A stretch of 11,192 nt of DNA from Chloroflexota bacterium (GTDB lineage Bacteria; Chloroflexota; Anaerolineae; CG2-30-64-16), in NCBI GenBank assembly GCA_029555885.1, contig JAKPQT010000376.1, forward strand, positions 1-11,192, written 5' to 3'. Of this stretch, positions 1 to 8,100 are shown piece after piece; position 1 is the first letter of the stretch; every line of letters starts with the position of its first letter. Below the pieces are notes generated by a model. The model saw only the letters and a program-made list of their open reading frames with translations. It was not told the origin of the DNA and did not search any database. Made by a program: the position numbers and the translations under genes.

Positions 1-263
1 GAGATCAGGCCCGACTCGCGCTGGTGGTCGAGGAAGATGGTGACGCCGTTGCGGATGTAGTCCGCGGGCCAGCCCATGTACACCTGCACGATGCTCTCGA
101 AATACTGATCCCAGTCGTACAGGGTCCGGTACGCATAGCCCGTGAAGTAGGGGCGGCCCGTATCCGCATCGGTGAAGATGCCGCGCTGCATCAGGTCCTG
201 CTCGGCCTGAAGCTGGCGGCGCAGTTCGGCCAGTTGTGGGTCGTCGGACAAGCGATTCGTCAT
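1..263 (-). CDS. N-terminal fragment of an (alpha/alpha)6-barrel glycoside hydrolase (trehalase / GH63 / MGH1-like)
   Basis: Only the first 87 residues are in the window; the gene runs off the left edge. After a charged N-terminal helix (residues 10-27) comes a stretch ending in YDWDQYF (49-55), followed by a helix with VYMGWP (61-66). This WD-x-YF pattern preceded by an aromatic residue is the substrate-pocket motif at the start of the (alpha/alpha)6 barrel in trehalases (GH37), GH63 enzymes and the mannosylglycerate-hydrolase-like group. No signal peptide is visible, so a cytoplasmic enzyme acting on an imported or small oligosaccharide is likely. The ATG is preceded by GAGGG with a 6-nt spacer, and the upstream gene stops 2 nt away, so the two are almost certainly co-transcribed and translationally coupled. 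The exact GH family and substrate cannot be settled from this fragment, since the catalytic residues lie outside the window. Confidence 0.8.
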   Translation of the reverse strand, partial: MTNRLSDDPQLAELRRQLQAEQDLMQRGIFTDADTGRPYFTGYAYRTLYDWDQYFESIVQVYMGWPADYIRNGVTIFLDHQRESGLI

Positions 264-265
264 GG

Positions 266-2035
266 TCAACCCTCACAATACCGGTAATCGAAGCGCCGCG
301 CAGGTGCATGGTCGCCGTTCACGAAAAAGTCGGGCACGTCATTCGCCGTCTGCTCGCGGCGCACGGGCAGCGGCACGTTGTCCATCCAGTGAAAATCGAA
401 TGCCGCCGGCCCGTCCGCCATACCCAGCAGCGCACGCGGCACCGCGATCATCAGCTCGCAGCCCTCGACGCGGTAGCGGGCCTCGCCCACTGTCTCCCAG
501 GCCCAACCGCCCGTGTTGCGCTTGACCGTCGTCCGGCTGCCGTCAAGCGTGGGCATGTTGACCGCGAAGTCGTACCCCTCCCAGCCGCTATCCCGGCGGC
601 CGTCCGCGTTGATGAACAGCATCATCCAGTCCGCGTTGCCCGCGGGCGAGATGGGACCGCGCGTCGCCGCGTAGAAGTAGATATGGGCGTCGTCGCGCGC
701 GACCTTGAGCGTCACGAACTCGTTCCGCCCGCTGCGATTGACGTACGGCCCCGCGCTGCCCCAACCGGGTTCGTTGCGATGCTCGGTGTCGTAAAGATGG
801 TCGCGATACTCCGGAGCCACGTCCGCCCACTGACCGAAGCTGCCCGCCAGGTCGATGGTGACCGGCGGAGAGGCCGGCTCCGGCGGGCGGACGCCCTTGT
901 AGCGGCGGATGTTGGCGACCAGCTGGTAGTAGTAGTTGTCGGTGTGCAGCCCCCGGGCTGGTTCCGCATCGCGGCTGAACTCCTGGTTGTACTGGTCGAT
1001 GAAGTACAGCTCACCCAGCTTCAAAGGCCGCGTCGCCTTGCCCAGCCGCGCGCCGGGAAAGAAGTCCCATAGCCCCTGCAGCGCCTCCTGGCCGGGGTCG
1101 TCGCAGACCGCCGCGCCGGCCAGCCATTCGTTCCAGCCGGTCACGAACACGAACTCCGGGTCGACTTCGAGCGCGTGCTGCCACTGTTCCTCGAAGTGCA
1201 GGCCGAGATGGGTATAGGGCGTGACATCGAACTCGTTCACCGGCGGCTGCTCGCCGTTATAAAAACTGCGCCCGATGCCCGACAGGGGGTGCTGGCCGAC
1301 CGCAACCGCGACCTGCTCTGCGACGCCGAGCCGGTCCCAGCCGGGGGTCTGCGGATGGTGCGCCACCCACGGCCAGCGGTGATGTCCCTCGTCGCCCCAC
1401 CACGGCAGGCTGTCCCATGCCCAGGAACGCCTGACGGTGAAGAACTCATGGATGCGCTTCGGCAGCTCGATGTTCGCCATGTACCCGCGCTTGTCGTGCT
1501 GGCCGAACAGCAGCAGCGGCTTGCCCTGCCAGCGGAACCACAGGTCCGCATACTTGCCTGGCTTGTAGAGCTCCTCCCAGAGCAGTTCGATGGAACGCTC
1601 GCTGGCAAGGAAACAGACGTCCGGCGTCCGCTCCCCCTCCCCACGTACCTGCCGGAAGACATCGCAGACCGCGGTGTACGTCTCGGGGTAGGTAACGTCG
1701 TTGGTGGTATCGAAGATGAGCGTGTCCACGCCCGCGTCGGCCAGCATGTACGCGTGCTTGCGGATGACCCAGCGGTCTGTAGAGCGGTAGTAGCCCAGCT
1801 CCGGCTCGCCCCACCAATGCGGGAAGCCGGGCACGAAGCCGGGATCGGCGGGGTTCGCCGCCAGCATCTTCGTCACATCGCGCGGGGCCTCCGGCCCATC
1901 GTAGGTGTTGCAGATGAAGTAGAAGATGCCGACGTGGCGGTTGGCTTTCGGCGGCCCGACCTGCTCGAAGCCGGGCAGCTCCCGGCCCAGCGCGTCGGTC
2001 GCAACCCAGGTGTCACTGAAGGTATCGTGTTGCAT
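266..2035 (-). CDS. GH99/GH71-like TIM-barrel glycosidase-type protein with C-terminal CBM9-like domain
   Basis: A 589-residue protein. Residues about 34-385 look like the GH71/GH99-like (WbsX-type) TIM barrel: HVGIFYF (34-40), a GYYRSTD segment (81-87), the helix-strand MLADAGVDTLIFDTTND (97-113) and a late strand ending in TGWNEW (299-304), a motif typical of this group. Residues about 392-580 look like a family 9 carbohydrate-binding (DOMON-like) sandwich: IDLAGSFGQW (394-403), TLKVARDDAHIYFYA (442-456) and DWMMLFINADG (469-479). Such domains usually bind chain ends of polysaccharides. No signal peptide is evident. The start is the ATG at 2035, with AGGA six nt upstream. The open frame extends another 181 codons upstream, but that stretch overlaps the preceding gene and translates to an Arg/Ala/Gly-rich antiframe composition, so it is rejected. 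The role is probably hydrolysis of an alpha-mannoside-like or other glycan. The family assignment rests on motif memory and the substrate is unknown. Confidence 0.75.
   Translation of the reverse strand: MQHDTFSDTWVATDALGRELPGFEQVGPPKANRHVGIFYFICNTYDGPEAPRDVTKMLAANPADPGFVPGFPHWWGEPELGYYRSTDRWVIRKHAYMLADAGVDTLIFDTTNDVTYPETYTAVCDVFRQVRGEGERTPDVCFLASERSIELLWEELYKPGKYADLWFRWQGKPLLLFGQHDKRGYMANIELPKRIHEFFTVRRSWAWDSLPWWGDEGHHRWPWVAHHPQTPGWDRLGVAEQVAVAVGQHPLSGIGRSFYNGEQPPVNEFDVTPYTHLGLHFEEQWQHALEVDPEFVFVTGWNEWLAGAAVCDDPGQEALQGLWDFFPGARLGKATRPLKLGELYFIDQYNQEFSRDAEPARGLHTDNYYYQLVANIRRYKGVRPPEPASPPVTIDLAGSFGQWADVAPEYRDHLYDTEHRNEPGWGSAGPYVNRSGRNEFVTLKVARDDAHIYFYAATRGPISPAGNADWMMLFINADGRRDSGWEGYDFAVNMPTLDGSRTTVKRNTGGWAWETVGEARYRVEGCELMIAVPRALLGMADGPAAFDFHWMDNVPLPVRREQTANDVPDFFVNGDHAPARRFDYRYCEG
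270..274 (-). promoter_or_regulatory. Ribosome binding site inside the end of the preceding gene
   Basis: GAGGG on the minus strand, 6 nt before the ATG at 263. It lies within the last codons of the GH99-like gene, whose TGA is at 268-266. This placement supports the chosen start and indicates termination-reinitiation coupling of the two glycosidase genes. Confidence 0.6.
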
Positions 2036-2063
2036 AAGGATTCCTATGGGCACTACGAAATGG

Positions 2064-2119
2064 TACGCTGATGCCGAGCCAACCAAAGGTTGGCCCTGAT
2101 GCGACTGATATACGCTGAT
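2064..2119 (-). promoter_or_regulatory. Possible operator region: four ATCAG repeats and a short hairpin
   Basis: The 89-nt spacer ahead of the GH99-like gene carries ATCAG (minus strand) four times, as CTGAT on the plus strand at 2068-2072, 2096-2100, 2105-2109 and 2115-2119. The last three are spaced 9 and 10 nt apart, about one helical turn. The 9-mer tacgctgat (plus) occurs exactly twice, at 2064-2072 and 2111-2119. Between them is a perfect hairpin, 7-bp stem GCCAACC/GGTTGGC with a 3-nt loop at 2078-2094. No T-run follows the stem on either strand, so a rho-independent terminator is unlikely. A regulator-binding site controlling the two glycosidase genes is an inference. Confidence 0.3.
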
Positions 2120-2124
2120 ATTTT

Positions 2125-3366
2125 CTATGAATGATTGGGATTCCGCACCTCTTCCTGCGCGATGAGCGTCCAGCGGTCGAAGCGCTCGGGATGGTGCTCG
2201 CAGGTGTGCGTGTCCTTGAGGATCATCTCCAGCACGCAGCCGTGCTGCTGCGCGACCTCGACCGTGTGGCGGATGTAACGGCGGATGGCGTCCGCGTCGA
2301 AGTCGCCGACGAGGTGCGCGGGGTGCGGTTTCCAGGAGAAGATGGCCCGCCCGCCGAGCTTCTCCGCAGCGCGGTCCACATCCGCAAAGGGCGAGATGGA
2401 GATGCGGCGGATGTGCGGGATGGTCAGCACATCGTCCAGCTTGCGTGACAGGTCCTCGCAGCAGCCGTAGCCTGTCAGCCCGAACGGTTCCAGCAGCCGC
2501 TTCTCGTAGGCCAGCGCGAACTCCGCGTGCTGCTTCGGCCCGACCTGCGCCAGCTCCTGTGATTCGGCGCTCGCCCACATGTCGCAGGGGCGCACACGCG
2601 CCGGGTCAAACCCCGCCGCGGGCAACTCATCCGTGTAGCCCACGCCGCCCGAGCTGTGATAGGTGCCGTCGTTGTTGAGCGAGAGCAGGTTCTGCGCGAC
2701 TAACTGGCGCAACACGCCGTGATGCCCCTCCTCCAGCCGCGCCATGGCCTCGTGCAGCAGGCCCGGCTGGAGATGCATGTCGAGCATGGTCTCCTCCAGC
2801 CCGCGCCAATCGCTGTACTGCGACATGAGGTGGTAGGAGATGTGCGCCACACCCTTGAGCTTCACATCGAGGATATCCCCGAACAGGTCTTGCGCCGCAG
2901 CCAGGTTGCGCTGCGTTGCCGGCTCGTCGTAGCTGATTTCGGGGTAGTGCAGCTGCGCCAGGTCCCGCGCATCCCTCAGCACCGGATCGAACTTCCACGC
3001 TCCCCGTTCTGCCGGCGCGGGAATGCGCTTGCCTGCCAGGCCCCAGCCGGTATTATGGATGACCTTCGGAACCACCCACTCGCGCTCGATGACGGTATCA
3101 TCGCGGAAATGCTCGTGGCAGTAGATGCGGCGGCGCAGCTCCCATTCGATGCGGCGGCTGGCCTCATCCTCGCACACCAGCGCAGCGTCGGGCAGCAGCT
3201 CCTCCCAGGAGCCCTCCGGGAAGATGAGGATCATCGGGCCGGCGGTCGCATCGAGCCGGTTGTGCCGCCGCCAGCGCGCGCGGCGCTGCTCCTGAACGGG
3301 CAGCGCGGCGATGTCTGCGACGCGACGCGCGAGCTCACGCAGGATGGTACGGTTATTGCCGGTCAT
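2125..3366 (-). CDS. Divergent uroporphyrinogen-decarboxylase superfamily (URO-D-like TIM-barrel) protein of unknown function
   Basis: A 413-residue protein resembling the uncharacterised URO-D-related proteins that recur beside sugar-catabolism genes. Landmarks are MILIFPEGSWEELLP (45-59), an RRIEWELRRRIYC helix (71-83), GYGCCEDLSRKLD (299-311), WKPHPAHL (345-352) and a C-terminal LKDTHTCEHHPERFDRW (383-399). The standard H-x-C-G metal motif of MtaA-type methyltransferases is absent. The Cys pair at 302-303 and the His-rich tail could instead provide metal ligands, but this is inference. The chosen start is the ATG at 3366, with AAGGA eight nt upstream. An in-frame ATG 20 codons earlier would add a hydrophobic stretch encoded by the AT-richer spacer and lacks support. 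It lies 89 nt before the GH99-like gene on the same strand. It does not look like a true HemE; its reaction is unknown. Confidence 0.7.
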   Translation of the reverse strand: MTGNNRTILRELARRVADIAALPVQEQRRARWRRHNRLDATAGPMILIFPEGSWEELLPDAALVCEDEASRRIEWELRRRIYCHEHFRDDTVIEREWVVPKVIHNTGWGLAGKRIPAPAERGAWKFDPVLRDARDLAQLHYPEISYDEPATQRNLAAAQDLFGDILDVKLKGVAHISYHLMSQYSDWRGLEETMLDMHLQPGLLHEAMARLEEGHHGVLRQLVAQNLLSLNNDGTYHSSGGVGYTDELPAAGFDPARVRPCDMWASAESQELAQVGPKQHAEFALAYEKRLLEPFGLTGYGCCEDLSRKLDDVLTIPHIRRISISPFADVDRAAEKLGGRAIFSWKPHPAHLVGDFDADAIRRYIRHTVEVAQQHGCVLEMILKDTHTCEHHPERFDRWTLIAQEEVRNPNHS

Positions 3367-3391
3367 AGGGTCGGTCCTTCCAGGCAGCCAA

Positions 3392-3397
3392 ACTATA
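3392..3397 (-). promoter_or_regulatory. Weak candidate -10 box upstream of the URO-D-like gene
   Basis: TATAGT on the minus strand, about 25 nt before the ATG at 3366, in a locally AT-rich stretch that includes a T-run and TGCATTGCA. This would give a short leader containing the AAGGA ribosome site. No good -35 hexamer sits at 16-18 nt, so this is only a position to test. Confidence 0.2.
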
Positions 3398-3432
3398 CTC
3401 AGTGCAATGCAAAAAACCAGAGACAATTCTGG

Positions 3433-3475
3433 ACAAGATTTACAGGATTGACGGGATAACTCCTGTAAATCCTGT
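3433..3475. repeat. Imperfect inverted repeat (15-bp arms, 13-nt loop) in the spacer
   Basis: The left arm acaagatttacagga (3433-3447) pairs with the right arm tcctgtaaatcctgt (3461-3475), with one mismatch. The 3367-3511 spacer holds no gene. This sequence style (ATTTACAGGA / TCCTGTAAAT) is familiar as a dispersed palindromic element in diverse environmental bacterial genomes. It follows the stop codon region of neither adjacent gene closely enough, and lacks the T-run, for a classical terminator. A folded-RNA or REP-like role is possible. Confidence 0.6.
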
Positions 3476-3511
3476 CTCAGTTCTGCCCGCGGTGCTCACT
3501 ATGGAATCAGT

Positions 3512-5362
3512 TTAGCCGGCCGCGGCTTCGTCCAGCGGCACGGCCATGAACCCCATCGTATAGAGGTTGTAGTATGCCCCGCGCTGTGTCAGCAGTTCCT
3601 CGTGCGTGCCGCGCTCGATGATCTGCCCGGCAGACAGCACGAGAATCTGGTCTGCGCGCACGATCGTGCTGAGCCGGTGCGCAATGACGAACGCGGTGCG
3701 GCCCTCCAGCAGCACATCCATCGCGTCCTGGATCAGCTTCTCGGTCTGCGTGTCGATGCTGGACGTTGCCTCATCGAGGATCAGGATGCGCGGGTCGGCC
3801 AGAAGCGCACGTGCGAACGCCAGCAACTGCCGCTGGCCGACGGAGAGATTCGCGCCGCCTTCTTCCACGTGCGTCTCGTAGGCATCAGGCATGTTGACAA
3901 TGAACTCATGTGCGCCGACCGCGCGTGCGGCCTGCTCGATTTCATCCTGCGTCGCGTCCAGCCGGCCGTAGCGGATGTTCTCGGCCACGGTGCCGCGGAA
4001 CAGGAACGTCTCCTGCAGCACGATGCCCATCTGCCGGCGCAGCGAGGCCAGCTCGACGTCGCGCACGTCGTACCCGTCAATCAGCAGGCGGCCCGACTGG
4101 ATATCATACGACCGGTTGAGCAGCTTGACCAGGCTGCTCTTGCCTGAGCCGGTCGGCCCGACGAGCGCGACCAGCTCGCCCGGCTTGACGTGCAGGTTGA
4201 TATCGCGGAGGATGGGCAGTTCGGGCGTGTAGGCGAAGTTGACGTTCTCGAAGACGACTTCCCCGCGGATGGGCGGCATCTCAGGCGCGCCTGGCTTGCT
4301 CTCTACTGCCAGCGGGCGGTCCAACAGGTTGAATAACCGCTCCCCTGCGGCCATCGCGGCCTGCAGCGTGTTGTAACGCTCGGCCAGGTCGCGGATGGGA
4401 TCGAAAAACCGTCCGATGTAGAGGATAAATGCCACCAGCACGCCGGGCGTAATCTGCTCGCCCAGCACGGCTGAGCCGCCGAAGCCGATGACCAGCGCAA
4501 CCGCCAGTGAGCCCAGGAAGTCCACGCCGGGGAAGAAGAGCGCGGACAGCCGCGCCGCGTTGCCCTGCGCTTGATTGAAGCGGAAGTTGACCTCCTCGAC
4601 GAACTTCTTAAGGTTCAGGTCCTCGCGCGTGTAGGCCTGCACGACGCGCACGCCCTGGATGTTCTCCTCGATGAAACCCAACATACGGCCGTGGTAATAG
4701 CGCACCTTGCGCCACCGGTTGCGCGCGCGGATGCGCCAGAGGGTCGTCAGGATGAACATGATGGGCAGGACCGCGAACGTCAGCAGCGACAGGTAGACGT
4801 TCAACGAGAGCATGGCGATGACGATGCCGACGAGCGTGAACAGGTCCGCTGCGGTGCCGATGACCGCCCAGGTGACGAGGTCCTGCAGCGCGTTGACGTC
4901 GGAGGTCAGCCGCGAGATGAGCACGCCAACATCCGCATGGTCGAAGAAGCTGAGCGAGTGCCGCTGCAGCCGCTCGAACAGCGACCGGCGCACCTGGTAG
5001 ATGCTGTTCTGCCCCGCGCCGACCATCGCGACGATCTGCCCGGAGCGCGCGAACCAGCTGATGAGGTTGATGCCGACGAATGCGGCCACCAGGCGCATGA
5101 GCAGTGGCACGTTGCCCTTGGCAATCGCCTCGTCGAGCATCTGCGCAATCAGATACGGCACGGCCAGCGCGGCCACCGTGACGATGCCGATCAGGATGAT
5201 CGCAACGACCATCTCGCGCATGTACGGCCGCACGTAGCTCAGCAGGCGCAGTGCAATGCGCGAGTCGTACTGCTTGTCCTGCAAGTTCTCCGGGAGGTCG
5301 GAGACCAGCAGCGCCTCGTCGTAGCCGGCCACGCGGCGCCACCAGCGATGAAGTTTCGACAT
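3512..5362 (-). CDS. ABC exporter half-transporter, TM288-like subunit (catalytically competent site)
   Basis: A type IV ABC exporter half: membrane domain about 50-330 (hydrophobic segments near 51-73, 90-104, 165-207 and 280-315), then an ATPase domain. Walker A is GPTGSGKSS (402-410), the Q-loop glutamine is Q450, and Walker B ends in ILILDEATSS with catalytic Glu531. The H-loop is His562 in IAHRLST. The signature is LSVGQ (506-510) instead of LSGGQ. This pattern matches the consensus-site subunit of heterodimeric exporters such as TM287/TM288. The roughly 40-residue N-terminal extension before the first membrane helix also fits. Its partner is the gene just upstream (7241-5478). The start is uncertain: ATG 5362 (used here, 616 residues) or ATG 5380. 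Longer starts run into the palindromic repeat at 5396-5470 and are unlikely. The substrate could be a drug, lipid or sugar-linked compound and cannot be told from sequence. Confidence 0.95.
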   Translation of the reverse strand: MSKLHRWWRRVAGYDEALLVSDLPENLQDKQYDSRIALRLLSYVRPYMREMVVAIILIGIVTVAALAVPYLIAQMLDEAIAKGNVPLLMRLVAAFVGINLISWFARSGQIVAMVGAGQNSIYQVRRSLFERLQRHSLSFFDHADVGVLISRLTSDVNALQDLVTWAVIGTAADLFTLVGIVIAMLSLNVYLSLLTFAVLPIMFILTTLWRIRARNRWRKVRYYHGRMLGFIEENIQGVRVVQAYTREDLNLKKFVEEVNFRFNQAQGNAARLSALFFPGVDFLGSLAVALVIGFGGSAVLGEQITPGVLVAFILYIGRFFDPIRDLAERYNTLQAAMAAGERLFNLLDRPLAVESKPGAPEMPPIRGEVVFENVNFAYTPELPILRDINLHVKPGELVALVGPTGSGKSSLVKLLNRSYDIQSGRLLIDGYDVRDVELASLRRQMGIVLQETFLFRGTVAENIRYGRLDATQDEIEQAARAVGAHEFIVNMPDAYETHVEEGGANLSVGQRQLLAFARALLADPRILILDEATSSIDTQTEKLIQDAMDVLLEGRTAFVIAHRLSTIVRADQILVLSAGQIIERGTHEELLTQRGAYYNLYTMGFMAVPLDEAAAG

Positions 5363-5395
5363 GGAAGTGTTCTCTGTCATCAACTGTCTCATTGG

Positions 5396-5470
5396 TGAAC
5401 CGCGAAGACGCAAAGAGCACAAAGAGTTCTCTTTATGGGTTCTTAGCGCCCTTTGCGTCTTCGCGGTTCA
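5396..5470. repeat. Perfect 20-bp inverted repeat with 35-nt loop between the two ABC genes
   Basis: tgaaccgcgaagacgcaaag (5396-5415) is the exact reverse complement of 5451-5470. The loop contains a second small stem, aaagag/ctcttt. The motif (a GCGTCTTCGCGGTTCA-type sequence) resembles a widespread dispersed palindrome seen in many bacterial genomes. It sits between the stop of the upstream ABC gene (5478) and the start of the downstream one (5362), so the shared mRNA would carry a very stable hairpin here. No T-run follows. A miniature non-autonomous element or REP-type unit is the best reading. No target-site duplication was recognised. Confidence 0.8.
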
Positions 5471-5477
5471 ATAAGCA

Positions 5478-7241
<1,764 letters not shown>

Positions 7242-7251
7242 GTCGCCGGAA

Positions 7252-8007
7252 TCACCCCGTCGCGCCCTTGCAGCTCCACACCGAACCGGTCGTGTAGGTA
7301 TTCCGCTCGGAGGTCAGGAACTCCACGACCTCGGCTACTTCCTCCGCATCGGAGTAGCGGCCGATGGCGACGGGCGGGTTGGCGAGGAACTCGGCGGAGA
7401 AGCGCGGGACGACCATTTCCGTCAGCGCGCGGCCTGGCTCGACCCCGTTGACAAAGACACCCTCTTTGGGAAATGCGTTGCCGAGCGCGGCGACGAACGA
7501 CCAGACTGCGCCCTTCGACGTGCCATAGGGCACGACGTGCGTCGCGCCGAGCCGCGCGCCGGAGGTGATCGTCACGCAGCGGCCCCAGCCCTGCTTCAGC
7601 ATATGCGGGATGGCGGCCTGGTGCGCGTAGAACACGCCGTAGACGTTGATCTTCATCACCCGGTCGAACATCTCCGCGGTCTGCTCCAGGAAGGGGATCT
7701 CCTTGCCCAGTGTACCCGCGCAACAGACCAGGATGTCCAACCGCCCGAAGGCTTCGAGCGTCCGCGCGACCGCCGCGAAGACCGCGGCCTCGTCGCTCAC
7801 ATCCGTGTGGATGTAAAGCGCGCGCTGGCCCTGCGCCTCGATGTCTGCGGCCGTCTGCCGGCCTTCCACGTCCAACACATCCGCGATGACGATGTCGCGG
7901 CCCTCTTCGGCAATCCGCAGGGCCGATGCGCGGCCGATGCCCCGCGCGCCGCCCGTGACCAGCGCCACCCGCCGCTCGTGCGGCGCGGCAAAACGTAGAT
8001 TCGGCAT
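7252..8007 (-). CDS. Short-chain dehydrogenase/reductase (SDR) family oxidoreductase
   Basis: A 251-residue classical SDR. The glycine-rich nucleotide motif is TGGARGIG (18-25). An acidic residue after strand 2 (Asp43 in IADVLD) favours NAD(H) over NADP(H). The catalytic set is Asn121 (KIN), Ser149 (TITSGA), Tyr161 and Lys165 (YGTSK). Unusual points are CCAG (95-98) where most members have NNAG, VFVNGVEPGR (184-193) in place of the usual VRVNxVxPG, and an atypical end, TGSVWSCKGATG. The ATG at 8007 is preceded by a GGGGGGATGG run as ribosome site. The in-frame ATG 11 codons upstream is in the AT-rich repeat spacer and is rejected. The gene probably oxidises a sugar or polyol hydroxyl in the pathway of its neighbours. 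The substrate is not determined. Confidence 0.92.
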   Translation of the reverse strand: MPNLRFAAPHERRVALVTGGARGIGRASALRIAEEGRDIVIADVLDVEGRQTAADIEAQGQRALYIHTDVSDEAAVFAAVARTLEAFGRLDILVCCAGTLGKEIPFLEQTAEMFDRVMKINVYGVFYAHQAAIPHMLKQGWGRCVTITSGARLGATHVVPYGTSKGAVWSFVAALGNAFPKEGVFVNGVEPGRALTEMVVPRFSAEFLANPPVAIGRYSDAEEVAEVVEFLTSERNTYTTGSVWSCKGATG

Positions 8008-8031
8008 GCCATCCCCCCGTTGAGAATGAGA

Positions 8032-8100
8032 AATTAGCAATTACGAATTAGCAACTACGAGCATCACGACTCCTAATTCGTAACTCCTACTTCCTAATTC
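8032..8100. repeat. AT-rich spacer built of short direct and inverted repeats
   Basis: Two 14-bp units, 8032-8045 and 8046-8059, are tandem copies differing at one base (aattagcaa plus t/c plus tacg). The decamer ttacgaatta (8041-8050) is repeated in inverse at 8074-8083, and cctaattc occurs at 8072-8079 and 8093-8100. Composition is sharply lower in GC than the flanking genes. The element overlaps the last codons of the isomerase-like gene and supplies its TAG stop. Similar AATTACGAATTA-like strings occur as dispersed filler in several bacterial phyla. No promoter could be called with confidence. Confidence 0.6.

Noticed and set aside
236..1072. A 278-codon plus-strand open frame, and similar ones at 1175-2071, 2719-3459, 4571-5398, 7123-7998 and 8313-9230
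   Set aside because: All are antisense to well-supported genes and have shadow-type composition without motifs.
2078..2094. Rho-independent terminator at the 7-bp hairpin
   Set aside because: No T-run follows on either strand and the stem is short; kept only as part of a possible regulatory region.
2036..2578. A 181-codon upstream extension of the GH99-like reading frame on the minus strand
   Set aside because: It overlaps the URO-D-like gene in another frame, translates to Arg/Ala/Gly/His-rich sequence, and the ATG at 2035 has its own ribosome site.
5363..5422. Longer N-termini for the TM288-like subunit (starts at 5422 or 5392)
   Set aside because: They begin within or at the edge of the palindromic repeat and lack a ribosome site; the family extension is already complete from 5362 or 5380.
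8032..8100. CRISPR array
   Set aside because: The repeat units are about 14 bp, directly abutting, without regular spacers, and only two copies are near-identical.
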